Of a DNA stretch of 64,000 bases, positions 46,868 to 58,839 are shown in pieces. Position 1 is the stretch's first letter; every line of letters starts with the position of its first letter. The translations under genes were made by a program, and so were the position numbers. The stretch is taken from NCBI RefSeq assembly GCF_028554725.1, contig NC_071670.1, positions 36,636,001 to 36,700,000 of the forward strand, given 5' to 3'. The DNA is from Zeugodacus cucurbitae. Its lineage: Eukaryota > Arthropoda > Insecta > Diptera > Tephritidae. The notes below the pieces were generated by a model. That model did not search any database, was not told the origin of the DNA, and was given only the letters and a program-made list of their open reading frames with translations.

Positions 46868-47798
46868 ACGGGTGATTTTTTTGAGGTTAGGATTTTCATG
46901 CATTAGTATTTGACAGATCACGTGGGATTTCAGACATGGTGTCAAAGAGAAAGATGCTCAGTATGCTTTGACATTTCATCATGAATAGACTTACTAACGA
47001 GCAACGCTTGCAAATCATTGAATTTTATTACCAAAATCAGTGTTCGGTTCGAAATGTTTTTATCGACAAATTTTGTTCAGCGATGAGGCTCATTTCTGGT
47101 TGAATGGCTACGTAAATAAGCAAAATTGCCGCATTTGGGGTGAAGAGCAACCAGAAGCCGTTCAAGAACTGCCCATGCATCCCGAAAAATGCACTGTTTG
47201 GTGTGGTTTGTACGCTGGTGGAATCATTGGACCGTATTTTTTCAAAGATGCTGTTGGACGCAACGTTACGGTGAATGGCGATCGCTATCGTTCGATGCTA
47301 ACAAACTTTTTGTTGCCAAAAATGGAAGAACTGAACTTGGTTGACATGTGGTTTCAACAAGATGGCGCTACATGCCACACAGCTCGCGATTCTATGGCCA
47401 TTTTGAGGGAAAACTTCGGAGAACAATTCATCTCAAGAAATGGACCCGTAAGTTGGCCACCAAGATCATGCGATTTAACGCCTTTAGACTATTTTTTGTG
47501 GGGCTACGTCAAGTCTAAAGTCTACAGAAATAAGCCAGCAACTATTCCAGCTTTGGAAGACAACATTTCCGAAGAAATTCGGGCTATTCCGGCCGAAATG
47601 CTCGAAAAAGTTGCCCAAAATTGGACTTTCCGAATGGACCACCTAAGACGCAGCCGCGGTCAACATTTAAATGAAATTATCTTCAAAAAGTAAATGTCAT
47701 GAACCAATCTAACGTTTCAAATAAAGAACCGATGAGATTTTGCGTTTTATGCGTTTTTTTTTTTTTTAAAGTTATCAAGCTCTTAAAAAATCACCCTT
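46868..47798 (+). mobile_element. Rosa-type (DD41D) mariner-like element, internally deleted
   Basis: A 931-bp element bounded by TA (46866-46867 and 47799-47800). Its ends are inverted repeats: left ACGGGTGATTTTTTTGAGG, right (reverse complement) AAGGGTGATTTTTTAAGAG. It contains a transposase broken by an internal deletion (see 46981-47693). Family length is usually about 1.3 kb, so roughly 350 bp are missing. It lies in the large 5' intron of rugose on the opposite strand. It cannot supply transposase, but its ends look usable by an active relative. Confidence 0.93.
46981..47693 (+). pseudogene. Mariner (DD41D) transposase, internal deletion with frameshift
   Basis: The N-terminal part starts at ATG 46981 (MNRLTNEQRLQIIEFYYQNQ, then SVRNVF) and after the junction near 47054-47063 runs out of frame to TGA at 47101-47103. 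The C-terminal part is open from 47040 to TAA 47691-47693 in another frame and keeps all three catalytic Asp: FSDEAHF, WFQQDGATCHT and TPLDYFLWGY. The spacings are 92 residues between the first pair and 41 between the second and third, the DD41D (rosa) class. About 100 residues are missing, comprising most of the DNA-binding and linker region. Confidence 0.92.
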
Positions 47799-49631
47799 TA
47801 CAATTATTCTAAGCTCTTTATTATTGTTGAAGAACAGCTGAAGGCTTGTTTAATCTTTGATTAACATAGTAAGATACGTACTGGAAAAAATTAAAACGAT
47901 TTTCGAATTTTTTTATTTTTTTGTTAAAGCTCACATTGCTTTTAAATTGTTTATAATTTTTTGTTCAAAAACAAAGCTTTCGATGATAATGTAAATAATA
48001 AATAGCACGAATGAAATAAATAAAGAAACAGTCTGATGTCAAACAGCAGTTTATATCACAAAAGCTTAGCTGGGCGCCATTTTTATTCCTGTTACGATTA
48101 AACCCCATATCCGAGACTATCGGCCTGTTGCGAATACCATTTACAAACTTATTTAGCCATTCTACTAAATAAATCATCAGTGCTTACTTCATATATTTTG
48201 AGCATTCAACTCCATACCGGGCTCTAGTCAAATTTTATCATTCATGCGGTATAATTTCACCAATATAAACTTCTTTAAATTTTCAACGATTTCCGCAAAT
48301 TACGTGACAGTACCGAGTACGTCTATTTAAGATTCCTTTATTCAATAAAAATATGTATGTGTCTCATGAGTATTTGACTGGTCTATAAGTCTATTCGTAT
48401 CTATCAGCTAATGTAACAAATCTAAATTCTAATATAAAAGGATGATATTTGTATAATAATTTAGAGATATTCCGACTGTAGCACCATCTATTGGTCATCC
48501 ATAAAGTAAGAATGATTCAGTTCCTTCGAAAACCTGCCTTGTTATTTAATCTCAATTAGATCATAAATTTATTTTTAAGATATTTTGAACATAACGCCAC
48601 CTATTGACGAAATTTTTGGAAAATAATTAATTTCATTTGATAAATGTTTCTTCTAAACGTGAAATTAAGTGGATGATGAATTCATTCAGAAATATGTTGA
48701 ACTTCCAAGGTGTAGATTTTTATATTTTATATGATACATATTTGCTCTAAGTTAAAAAAAAAAATTTCTATAATATATAGTCAGACCAATATTCCCTCAA
48801 AACAGAGGTCTATCTTATACAGATAACTGACATGTTTATCTTCTAGATTAAAGCTCTGATTGTAATTATAAGATAGCAGATCCATCATTAATCTCTGAAA
48901 TTGAATAAGGTTTCTGTTAAATTTCTTCAAAAATAGTTAAACAACTTTCAAATAGTTCTATAGCATTAACTTTTCTAACAGTTTTCAAATGAAAACCAGT
49001 TCCATTGAAAACCATAACTTCTTTAGCTTTGACGCCATAAAGCACATATATTTGTACATTTTCCATATTTCATTAAAAATTCTAGCAAAAATCCGCACAA
49101 ACAAAACGTTCTTCCTCAACCATGGCAATCGAATAATATTCACCCCTCCCACCAAGAGGCAGGCGACGAGGCGACTTTGAAGCTGAAGTGGAAACACTTT
49201 TAAGTTGTAATGCAGTGCATATAATTTAATTTGTCAGCTCATAACTGCTACCAAATGCGTGGGTAGAATTGAGCATAAAGATTTTATTTATGTATTTTGT
49301 TTTTCTTGGCACCCCACCTCCTTCCCCTTCGCCCACGCTACGCTCAGCATAATTTCACAAAAACAAGTGTAAACTTTATTTCCTACTTTCCGTCGCTCAC
49401 GGCGCTGATACCGGGATATGTTCACTACAAATAGGCACTTCTCTGCCGAAAAGCGAAATCAGCGCCAGCAAAAAATATCAACAACAACAATAGCAATACT
49501 TGTAGCAACAAGCAAAAACACTTTATCAGCTGCTGGAGGGCATTTTTGACTTTTCCCAGCAGCCAGCGGGCGTTATATACACGCTTTAGCCCCTGCCACA
49601 TAACGTTTTTGTGCTTTCAGAGTTTTTGTTG

Positions 49632-49654
49632 TTTTTTTTTTTTTTTTTTTTTTT
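49632..49654 (+). repeat. Poly-T tract, 23 bp
   Basis: An uninterrupted T run, possibly the poly-A trace of a minus-strand retrocopy; no flanking coding similarity was seen. Confidence 0.9.
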
Positions 49655-52294
49655 GCTTTTGTGACGAAGTATACTTTGCCGGGGGCATTGTACGGCGTTC
49701 CTGCCAGCGCCTTTTCACGGTTTTTATGTTTCTTTTTCGTGCTTTCCTACTTTGGCGCATTAAATTTTTATATAAAAATTAACTTAATTTTTGGCCGTTT
49801 GCTTTTTGTTTTCGAGGCATTATTTTTTAATAAGCGTCAGAGCGCTTGTATGCCGCGGCACTAGCGATGAGTGGCAGGCGAGTGTGTGTGACAGCGCTGG
49901 ATGCTTGTTGGAGGGGCGACAAAAGTGGCCATAAATACATATAAACAAACACACACTCATACATATATATTTATATACACACATAAAAGAAAAAAATTCA
50001 GAACTTTGCACGCGGCAGTTCTTAAAGCGCCTCAATAATAGTGAGTATGAGAATTTTTTAGGCACTTTTTTGTTGTTGTTTCATAAAAGCTGTGTGTTTG
50101 TTTTGCTTCAGTTGGAAAATGGTGAAACTCGTGTTATGCCGTGTTTAAATTAATTTAATTAAATGAAGTCAAAAGTAGCTGTCAGACAGGCAGGTGGCTG
50201 TGTAGTCAGTCCTCGTGCGTCAAATAAATTGCTTAAATGAAGTAGCAGCAATGGCTGTGTCTATTTTAAAGTGTAAAATGAGTGCTTGAGCAGCAACACA
50301 AGCGAAAGCATTTGAAGTTAAAGGCACTGATTTTCAGTGCTGAAGTCTTTATTTCTTAATAGCAATTTTTTTCTGCAATTTATGTTAGGTTAGGTTGAAA
50401 TTGGTGGCGTGGCATTGAAGTTATGCTGTGGTTATATTAAAACTGACACTCAGTGCGAGATATTACTATTTTTTAACGTTTGTTGATGTAGAGCTGGAAA
50501 TTTTATTAAAAATATATATTTTATTTTATATAATGAATAGTATAAAACTGTATAGATCTTTCGAACTATTTCGCCGTTATCTTTAAAAAGCGGATCGGTT
50601 CATATTCATACACAATGATCTCAACCCTATACAATAAATCAAATCCAGGTTACATATGTCTAGAACTCAAGCCATTGTACACTATATTGAACTGATCCCT
50701 GACCATTCCTCGCGCTCGAACTTAAAATAAGTCGGGGAAAAATGATAGAAAAGGTTGTTTGAATTAAGGTTTTTAAATAATCAGAAAGACTACGAAAATT
50801 ACTGAGACCAGCATGAGATAAGTATCAACAATATATAATATATATAACAACTAAAATATGTTCCAAATACCACTGGCGCCTCAAATAGTCAGTCAAAGTT
50901 GGTACTGTTATGTCGGGACCTCAATTGACTAATTATAGGGTTCATTTGAAAACCAATTTTAGATTGTCTGGTTTTATAGTCAGCTGTTTTTAAATTATAG
51001 AAGTGAGAGGGTTGCCAGCAGGTTAAAAAATTGTGCGCTAAGTATACAAACTAGGAAAGAATTCAAATTTAAGATATCAATTTAAGATCCATAATGTGGT
51101 CAAATATATTTAGTTTAAAAGATATGCACTTCAAAGAATATATTTATTTGAGGAAGCTATATAATATATACATTTAAACTAGGTTCAGTAAAGACACTCC
51201 GAAAGAGGTATTAATATTAAGTTACAATCTAATAGCTAAACTTCAACTAATAAGTTACTACACCATTCGTTAAAACAACCAGTGTGATTCGCATCTAAAT
51301 CGATCTAGATCACATTGAGAAAATACTAGCGAAAATAGAAAAAAATTTATTTCTCAATGCCAAATGTGTTGACAACTTTTTATTCACCAAATCCAGCTGA
51401 ACGAGAATAAACGGTTTAAGTCGTCTTTGACTCCACTTGCGAGAGTGATATTTGCAACATTTTTCCAATTTTTCGAGTTACTTTACTTTTCTACCATCAA
51501 TTTATGCCACTTTCGTATTTGCAACTCTCCTCCTTTGCTGTTTTTCTTTTCGCTTTATTACACGGTGCAACAAATCCCAGCAAAACGCAGGGTTAACGGT
51601 GGCAAACTTAAACATATTGACGTTCCTGAAGAGTGAGTGATTTTGGCATTTTACTACTCTGTAAGGTAGGTGTAGGTGGAGTTTTTTATGTTTTCCCACT
51701 TTTTGTTATCTTCACTTTATGTGCATTCAGATATTTATCGAATTTTAATTTTATTTCTTACTTTTGTCTTTGTCTTTTTTGTGATTCTAACGGTATGCTT
51801 GCGATTTTCTGAATCCGATTTGCAATTTTATTGCACATTCTTTGCTGCTTAGAGTTTATATATTCTTCTTTTTCACTACCTTTCAATATTCCTGCCATTG
51901 CAATATTTCTGCATTTTTTCTTGCGAAGCTTAAAACTCACCCCTTGCCATTAACATTTTATGCTGTCCGCAACGGCAACATTTGCAGAGTAGACAGAAGA
52001 GTTTACAATGGAAAAGGTCAAAAATTGTAAGGTTTTCTTGTGTGCATACAGTTGAGTGGACTAAGGTTTTTATACCATACATAAATTTACTTCTATATTC
52101 GATTTGGAACTGAGCTTATTAAGGCTAGAATGTTTGTAGTAAGATTGAACAAGTTGAGATAATGGTAACAAATAGTTTTCATGGAATCGATTTTTCAAAA
52201 ATGAGAATTTCTGAGAGAACTTCTTTAATTCTGAGACTATGTGAACGAAATTTTCGAGGGAGTGAACGAGTGAAAATAATTCAGACTGCACAAC

Positions 52295-52625
52295 TTTAAC
52301 TTATAGCTCCTATACAAAAACTTGTTCAAAAATGAGATTTTTTACCATATCATCTATAATTAGAGAGCTTTGAAAACAAAACTGTGTACTGTTTCGTAAT
52401 TTTTAATAAAAAGTGTGTTTAACTTAAATTCTGAAGATCGGTTGACTATAACGTATAGCTGCCATACAAACTGACGTTCAAAAACGCGATTTTGTATCAT
52501 AACTTTTCTAATTCATGGGTTGTGAACTCAAAATTTGTTAAGAATATTGGTCACTAGAAACAATAAGTGGAAAATAAATCTTATCAATATTAGATATAAC
52601 TCCCATATAAGCGATTGTTCAGGAA
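52295..52625 (+). repeat. Degenerate tandem repeat, about 150-bp units with TATAGCTxCCATACAAA
   Basis: Related units begin near 52302 (TATAGCTCCTATACAAAAAC), 52454 (TATAGCTGCCATACAAACTG) and 52595 (TATAACTCCCATATAAGCG). Each is followed by GTTCAAAAAxGxGATTTT or a decayed version. Spacings are about 152 and 141 bp. The TATAGCTGCCATACAAACTGA core is a familiar dispersed motif in fly genomes (from memory). Confidence 0.65.
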
Positions 52626-54736
52626 TAAGCTCTTCTCGTGAGGGGTATAAAAATAACAATTTTTGCTGTTTTCTCTACTTTTTTTACGAATGTTTTTTTT
52701 TCTTACTGCTGCCGCTGACGTTTTACTACTCACGGACACTCTATTCAAATACCATTTACTCCACTTCCTTCCGGTTGTGTTATTTCAACTTCCATTTTAG
52801 ATTTTCACTCTGCTGCGCTGTCAATACTTTGGGCAAGGTAAAAGATACAGCAAATAGTTTCTGCCAAAAAGGAAACAAAAAAAAAACAAGAAAGCAAAGC
52901 CCACATAGCAAAGTACCAAACTACAGAGTAGGAAATTTGCTTTGATTGAACAGGAAATTTACTATCTGAAATCATGGATTGCGCGCCGACAGTTGAATGC
53001 AGAGAATAAAATGTAAAGCGCAGTACAGACGTGCAGCAGACGTCGCTTCCCGCACCGTCAGCAATCAGTAAGCACCTGCAACCTGAGTAGTTGACGGCTA
53101 AAATCTGCGAAATCTGCCAAGTATTTGCTTTGTGTGTGCGAGAACGGCAACGGTAACGATAATTGAAATTGAAATTCCTACTTTTGACAAATCTAAAGCG
53201 GATTTGTTGAATAATTTCCAATTTAATTGAAAAATAAAAATGTTACGCCAACGCAGCGCTCTAATTTTCCGCATACTTGAGAGTAATTTCTAAGAATCCA
53301 CAACTTTTTGCAGGCACTGTAACACACTACAGGACAAGTGGGAGCATTTAAATACTTAAAGGCACACTGGAAAAGGGAGAAATTTGAATAAAATATTTTT
53401 TCAACGCACATACACAGCCAGCGAGTGCTTCAAAAGCCACCGCAGTTGACGCCATTAACCCACCGGAGAGTGGCACCGCGTCCATTATGTCTGCTCTATA
53501 TACCTTTGGGCAGAGCTGAGTGCCTACTTAGCGTTGCAGGGCACAACATCCGGCGACCGTTTCGCTTTACTGCGCCAGCTTCCTGTTCCACATTTGCCAA
53601 GCGTATGGCATATGCGGGCTGTGGTTAACTGTGGTTTCCCCCAATCATCCAGGCCAGGTTTGTTGTGACTTTTGTAGGCGGCAAAATGAAATGCGGTCGT
53701 TATGAGTATTGCGGTTAGTTGGCGGTGTTGTGGTGGGCGAGTGAATGTAGTGAAAAACTGTCCATATTTTGAGTGCTCTCAGCTTTCATTTCATAAACAT
53801 TTAAATGCACAATTAGATCAAGTGGATGACGGGCGGCTGGAGTGGATTACTTTGAGCGATGGTAGATAATAACGTGGTGTACAGAATAGTGGTGGGATAA
53901 CAGGAGTTGGCATGTAAGTGGCTTATTTTTTGTTTAAATGTTACTAGAGAGAGTATATCAGTCAGAAACATAAAGGAAGAGCAATGCTTAGTATATAAAT
54001 TCCTTAAAAATTTACACAATTTCTATTTCTTTTTTCAACTTTATCTGCTGTTAATATCAATTACACCCACAGACAGAAAATGCTTTGTTAGATTTTTCTT
54101 TGATTTTATATATTTAGTATGGTTTAATGATTTTGGCTTTTGTAATTACTTTTCGTTTACAATCTGCGCTGGAAATAATCCCACGCGCGTTTTCGCTTAC
54201 ATAATCTCGCACAACTACAACAACTGTATATTGGTCGCCGTTACACGAAAATTCTAGACAGGTGTGCGTAATGCTGACAGCAAATCCCAGATAACGTTGC
54301 ATATTACCAGGCGACAAGTCAACGCTCCAACCATACACATGTATATATGTTCATTGAATTGTGTGAGTACATCCGGCTTACAAACTACTGAATGCCATTG
54401 CTGACATTAATAAGCTTAGTCGAAATAACAGAAGTAATTTGAGAAAACACTTAACTTAAAATATGCAAAACGAAAGCGAGCGAATAGCTGCATAAATAAA
54501 TGGATAAATGTAAGCAATGACAAGGTGTGAATTAATGTAGGTATGTATAAAGAGAGAGGGAGACAGAGAGAGTTGGCTTAATATTTTGAGATATTTTGCT
54601 TTAATGCTGTATATATATGATTTTAACGAAATATTCATCTTGTTTTTTTTTTGTTCAAAAATAGCTCCAATACTTTCGAAAAGAAGCTAAAAAGTTAAAA
54701 CGAAAAATTATATAGATTCTATTTTTATTATTTTTT

Positions 54737-55110
54737 TTTTATACCAGTTTATAAACCCTTGTTGTTCTAAATCTATATGATTATACCACTCTTTTATAAT
54801 TATTTCAATTTTTATATGAAATCCGTTTGCTTTCTATCTATATTTATGCCATTACATTTTATACCAGTTTATATCAAATTCCCCAACAAGTATTTCTCTC
54901 TCAATTTTATCAAATCAGTCACTTTCCATCTCTATTTAAGCCATACAATTTGTATACCAATTTATACCAAGTTCATCAACATTCATTTCTCTTTCAATTA
55001 CGTCATTGAAGTCTCTTTTTATAGCATTTCAACAATCATCCATTTCTATATGGTGTTTCAAATTTGTTTTTATACCAGTTTATACCAAATTTTGCTAATA
55101 GAGTCCGAAA
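54737..55110 (+). repeat. Degenerate tandem repeat, TATACCAGTTTATA motif, about 92-120-bp units
   Basis: TATACCAGTTTATA or a close variant recurs at about 54741, 54861, 54953 and 55072. Between them are related blocks: ATTTCTCTCTCAATT..., ...CATTTCTATCTCTATTT.... It makes an open frame on + (54777-55124) that is repetitive and has no family similarity. A TATAAACTGGTATAAA inverted relative lies at about 55211. Confidence 0.7.
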
Positions 55111-58100
55111 TTACTTCTATTTAATTGAGATTGTCCCATTATTAATGTGCTTGATACCATTAATGTATAGTCCATTTTAAAATGATAGTTTCAATTTGTG
55201 AAAATTTTGGTATAAACTGGTATAAATATTTTACCAGAATTTTCATATTATGGAATTGAATACAACTACTATTTGCTGTAAATTGCTTTCAATCTTGAAC
55301 CGAAGAAAATGTTATTAATTCTTTTTAAATTTGAATGTATTTTATACCATTTTAAAGACCGCTTCAAAAATGTATAAGAGATATATGAATATTAATTTGT
55401 AAACATGATATCTTTGACACACTTAAATTTGAAGAGCAAACAAATAACTACTGTAAATCATATCTCTTTTACACTAACTAACTAATAGCTAAAAGTAGAT
55501 TTATACCAGTTGCTTGTTCGAATCACTATGCGTTAAGATTTGACAAATCGGATAAATCTAATACAAATTCTTTAATTTAAAAACTCTACAAAAAATTTTA
55601 TTGAATTTTCGCAACAATATTTTAAGTTTATATGAAATTTACAATGAAAGCTCAAAATGGCAATAAAACACATCTGTCATTAGCTAACCACTTCAATTAC
55701 ATTTTGTTAACGCCTGATTGCGTAGTTTACACATTGGAAAACATTTAATTAAAAAAAAAAATATTTTTATTTTCACAATTTTGTCTTTATTTATTCATCA
55801 CTTTAATTTCAAATAAATAAATAAAATTTTTAAATAAATTTATTCATTAAAATTCATGAACTGCAATTTTCGCAATATTCTACAATAGCTCGAAGCAAAC
55901 TTTCATTTGATTTTTTCACATGACAGCATCACAATAGTAAAACGAATAAAAAAAATACATTTAAATATGGAAATTTGGGAATTTTGTGAATGCATCAAAC
56001 TTTTGACAAATTTCGCATAAAATTGTGGTGCATTCGCACAAAACGCTGTGGCAGTAATTACAATAGATGCAATTTTCAATGCGTATAGAATTTGGATAAA
56101 GATTGCTTGGCGTTATGCAATTTTTTAATACCAAATAATGGTTGGGGAAATTTTAGTCACGTAAAATATTAAATTGCTTTCGTACGGAATTGGCAAAAAG
56201 TGCAAGACTTAAATCACGCAAATGATGCATGAAATAGTGGCGAAAAATGCTGTATTTTTATTATTTATCACAACACTTTTCTAAAGAAATATATATACGA
56301 ATATTGAATTTCAATTTCAACTAGTTTAATCTCTTAAAAAATCGCACAAATATATATAGCGCAAAATCAGTTGAGAATGTTAATTCAAATAACATGGATA
56401 TTAACGGCTAACGAACTGGCAACAACTTAGAAAACGAGTTCGATTCAACACCTCTCCGCTCGCTATGTTTGAGCTCTGCTCTCTTGCCAAAAATTTACAT
56501 GTAAAACGAACAGCAACACTATTTAGTTGAATTCAAGACAAGAGAATATCTAAGTATTACTTCAAAGTGCTATAGCCTCTCTTAATTCAGGCCACTTGTT
56601 TGTTCTATTCGTCACGCTCAATTGGTTCTCGAAGCACATCGCTAAATGGGTTAAATATTTTGGGTTATGAAATGGAAGAACTGTGAAAATGTTGTGAGGA
56701 TTTTCACAAACTCAGCTTAGAAGAGTTATTCGTGAGAAATCTCGAAAAATATATATTGATACTTCTGGTACAAATTTCTAATAATTGCCCATTGAGGCAT
56801 TAGATATTAATTCGATGTTTTTTGATAAATTTATTGGTATAAATCTTTTATAAAAAGTATTGCGATATTTATCAGGAGAGAATAGTTGTTTTTACACAAT
56901 TGATCCCAGTCAGAAGAAAGTATGTATTTAAAAATACATTCATATATCTTTAATCCGAAATTTGTTAGCAGTTCTCAGACCTTAAATTTGTAGACAGCGT
57001 GAAGATACTCTACAGAAATTGAATTTGTATGAAAGTCTTTTCTAATATTTGTTAATATTTAAAAGGATGAACCTCTGTGATTAAAGGAAGGAAGTAAAAG
57101 GAAACTGTTCATTATAAATTCAACTGAAAGGCTCAACAAACATTTTCCAAGAAATTACAACGGTTTCAGAAACAGGAGTGAAAACTTCTCTTCACATTCC
57201 GGTGAATGATTCACTGTCAAACAGGCTATCAAGTAAATTATCAGTTCACACATTAATTCCATATCAAAGCACTCAAAGTTCCATTAATTCGTTTCGTTTG
57301 ATAATTCCACTGCACTGTCCAATTAACAATTTCACAATCATGTTGGCTTTCACTTTGTCGAAATTAATTGCTTCTTAATAATCACGCTTTTGTGTGTGTC
57401 GAAATCATTCAACAACTCTGTACACTGGCTTCCAAATAGAGCTACAGAGTACAGAGTGCGGTGCTGGACGTGTGTGCGATAAGAAATTGTAGGCTTCAGC
57501 ATTGCCGACCAACTGTGCGCTTTTGCATAATAAAAGAATAATAAGTTTTATGAAAATTCAGCAGAAACTAATTTGAATATTCAACGGCTGAGCGTGTGAG
57601 CGCGAGTTCTGTTGTGCTGGCCAATGACAGGCCGAGAGGCGCTGTGGCTGTGACTTGCCGCTGAGCAGGTAGCTAAAGTCAAGGATAATGCTGTGCGCAT
57701 CGTAGTGGTGACCTCCAGCGCTGCTGATTCATGTCACGCCGAAAGTTTTTCGTCTTTGTTTTCATAATTCAATTTTTGCTGTTTTTGACAGAGTCGAAAG
57801 TGTGGACTGAGTGACTGTCTTTAATTCAAATTGTTGTTGTACATGTGACACAAACAAGAAAATAAGAAAGAAAAGTTTGGTAGCGCTTATTTGTATGCGC
57901 TGTTTGCTTTTAATTGATGTTAGAAAGTTTTTAGAGAAAACGATATTTTAATGCGGAAAGCGTACTTCTCATGAAATTCACCGCTTTTCTGTGCAGAGAA
58001 AATGAAAATTTTATTTCTTCCAATTTTTGTTTTAATTGCCATGACAATTGCGCGAGTTAGAAAAACGCTGAGGTAGTTAAAAGTTTTATTTTTATTTTAG

Positions 58101-58713
58101 TTGTGCTGCCAGTGGGATAATTGATAATTGTGTGATGTTGTGATAACATATTTCATAATTTCAAATTATTTATTTAAAAACCGAAGTACCGATGATTTTC
58201 ATAAGATAATCGATGAGTATAACCGAAGGATTTGGGATGGAATGTGGAATTGGTTTAAACGAAATATCTTCTCTCATGAAACAATCATTCTCTGATAGAG
58301 CTATTTAGATCTAGATCTAGAATTGTTGTTTTTACGTGTTATTTTTTGAGTGAAAACTTTTCTCGACGAATGAAATTTGTTATTTCATAATGCTCTGAAG
58401 ATATCAACTTTTATCCCAAAATAATATTTTTTTTTACTTCTTATTTATTTTCCTATATATCTCATAAGAATTGTATAAAGTATTGTTCCCAGAAATACAA
58501 AACTGACTCTTATTTTATCCTTACATCAATACTATTATCTTAGAAAAAATTCTGAAAAATGTGAGAATTCATTCTATATACTCCGCCGATATATCTGAAT
58601 ATCAAATATTGTCCCCTTTTAATAAGACGACACTACCTAATACAATAATTAGAAGAAAGTAGATGCTGAAATTTAAGGCTATGTCGTATTTATCCTAGAA
58701 CAGTCTGGGAGCA

Positions 58714-58839
58714 ATCAGCTGATGAAACTTACCAACTTCTTATGAAGAGCAAAAGCAAAAATGTATAACAGCTAATCGTTTATCGAGTACTCAATTAAAA
58801 TTTTAATTGATCAATTAATTTAGCTGTGTGAAAAGGCTA
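58714..58839 (-). mobile_element. MITE-like repeat family, copy D, truncated, reverse orientation
   Basis: The reverse complement starts TAGCCTTTTCACACAGC with AAATTAATTGATCAATTAAA and matches the first ~125 bp of copies A to C, ending at the AAGTTTCATCAGCTGAT block. The outer flank on + is TTA (58840-58842). The other end is missing. Confidence 0.85.

Noticed and set aside
54777..55124. A 115-codon plus-strand frame with repeated PVYIKF-like words
   Set aside because: It is the translation of the TATACCAGTTTATA tandem repeat.
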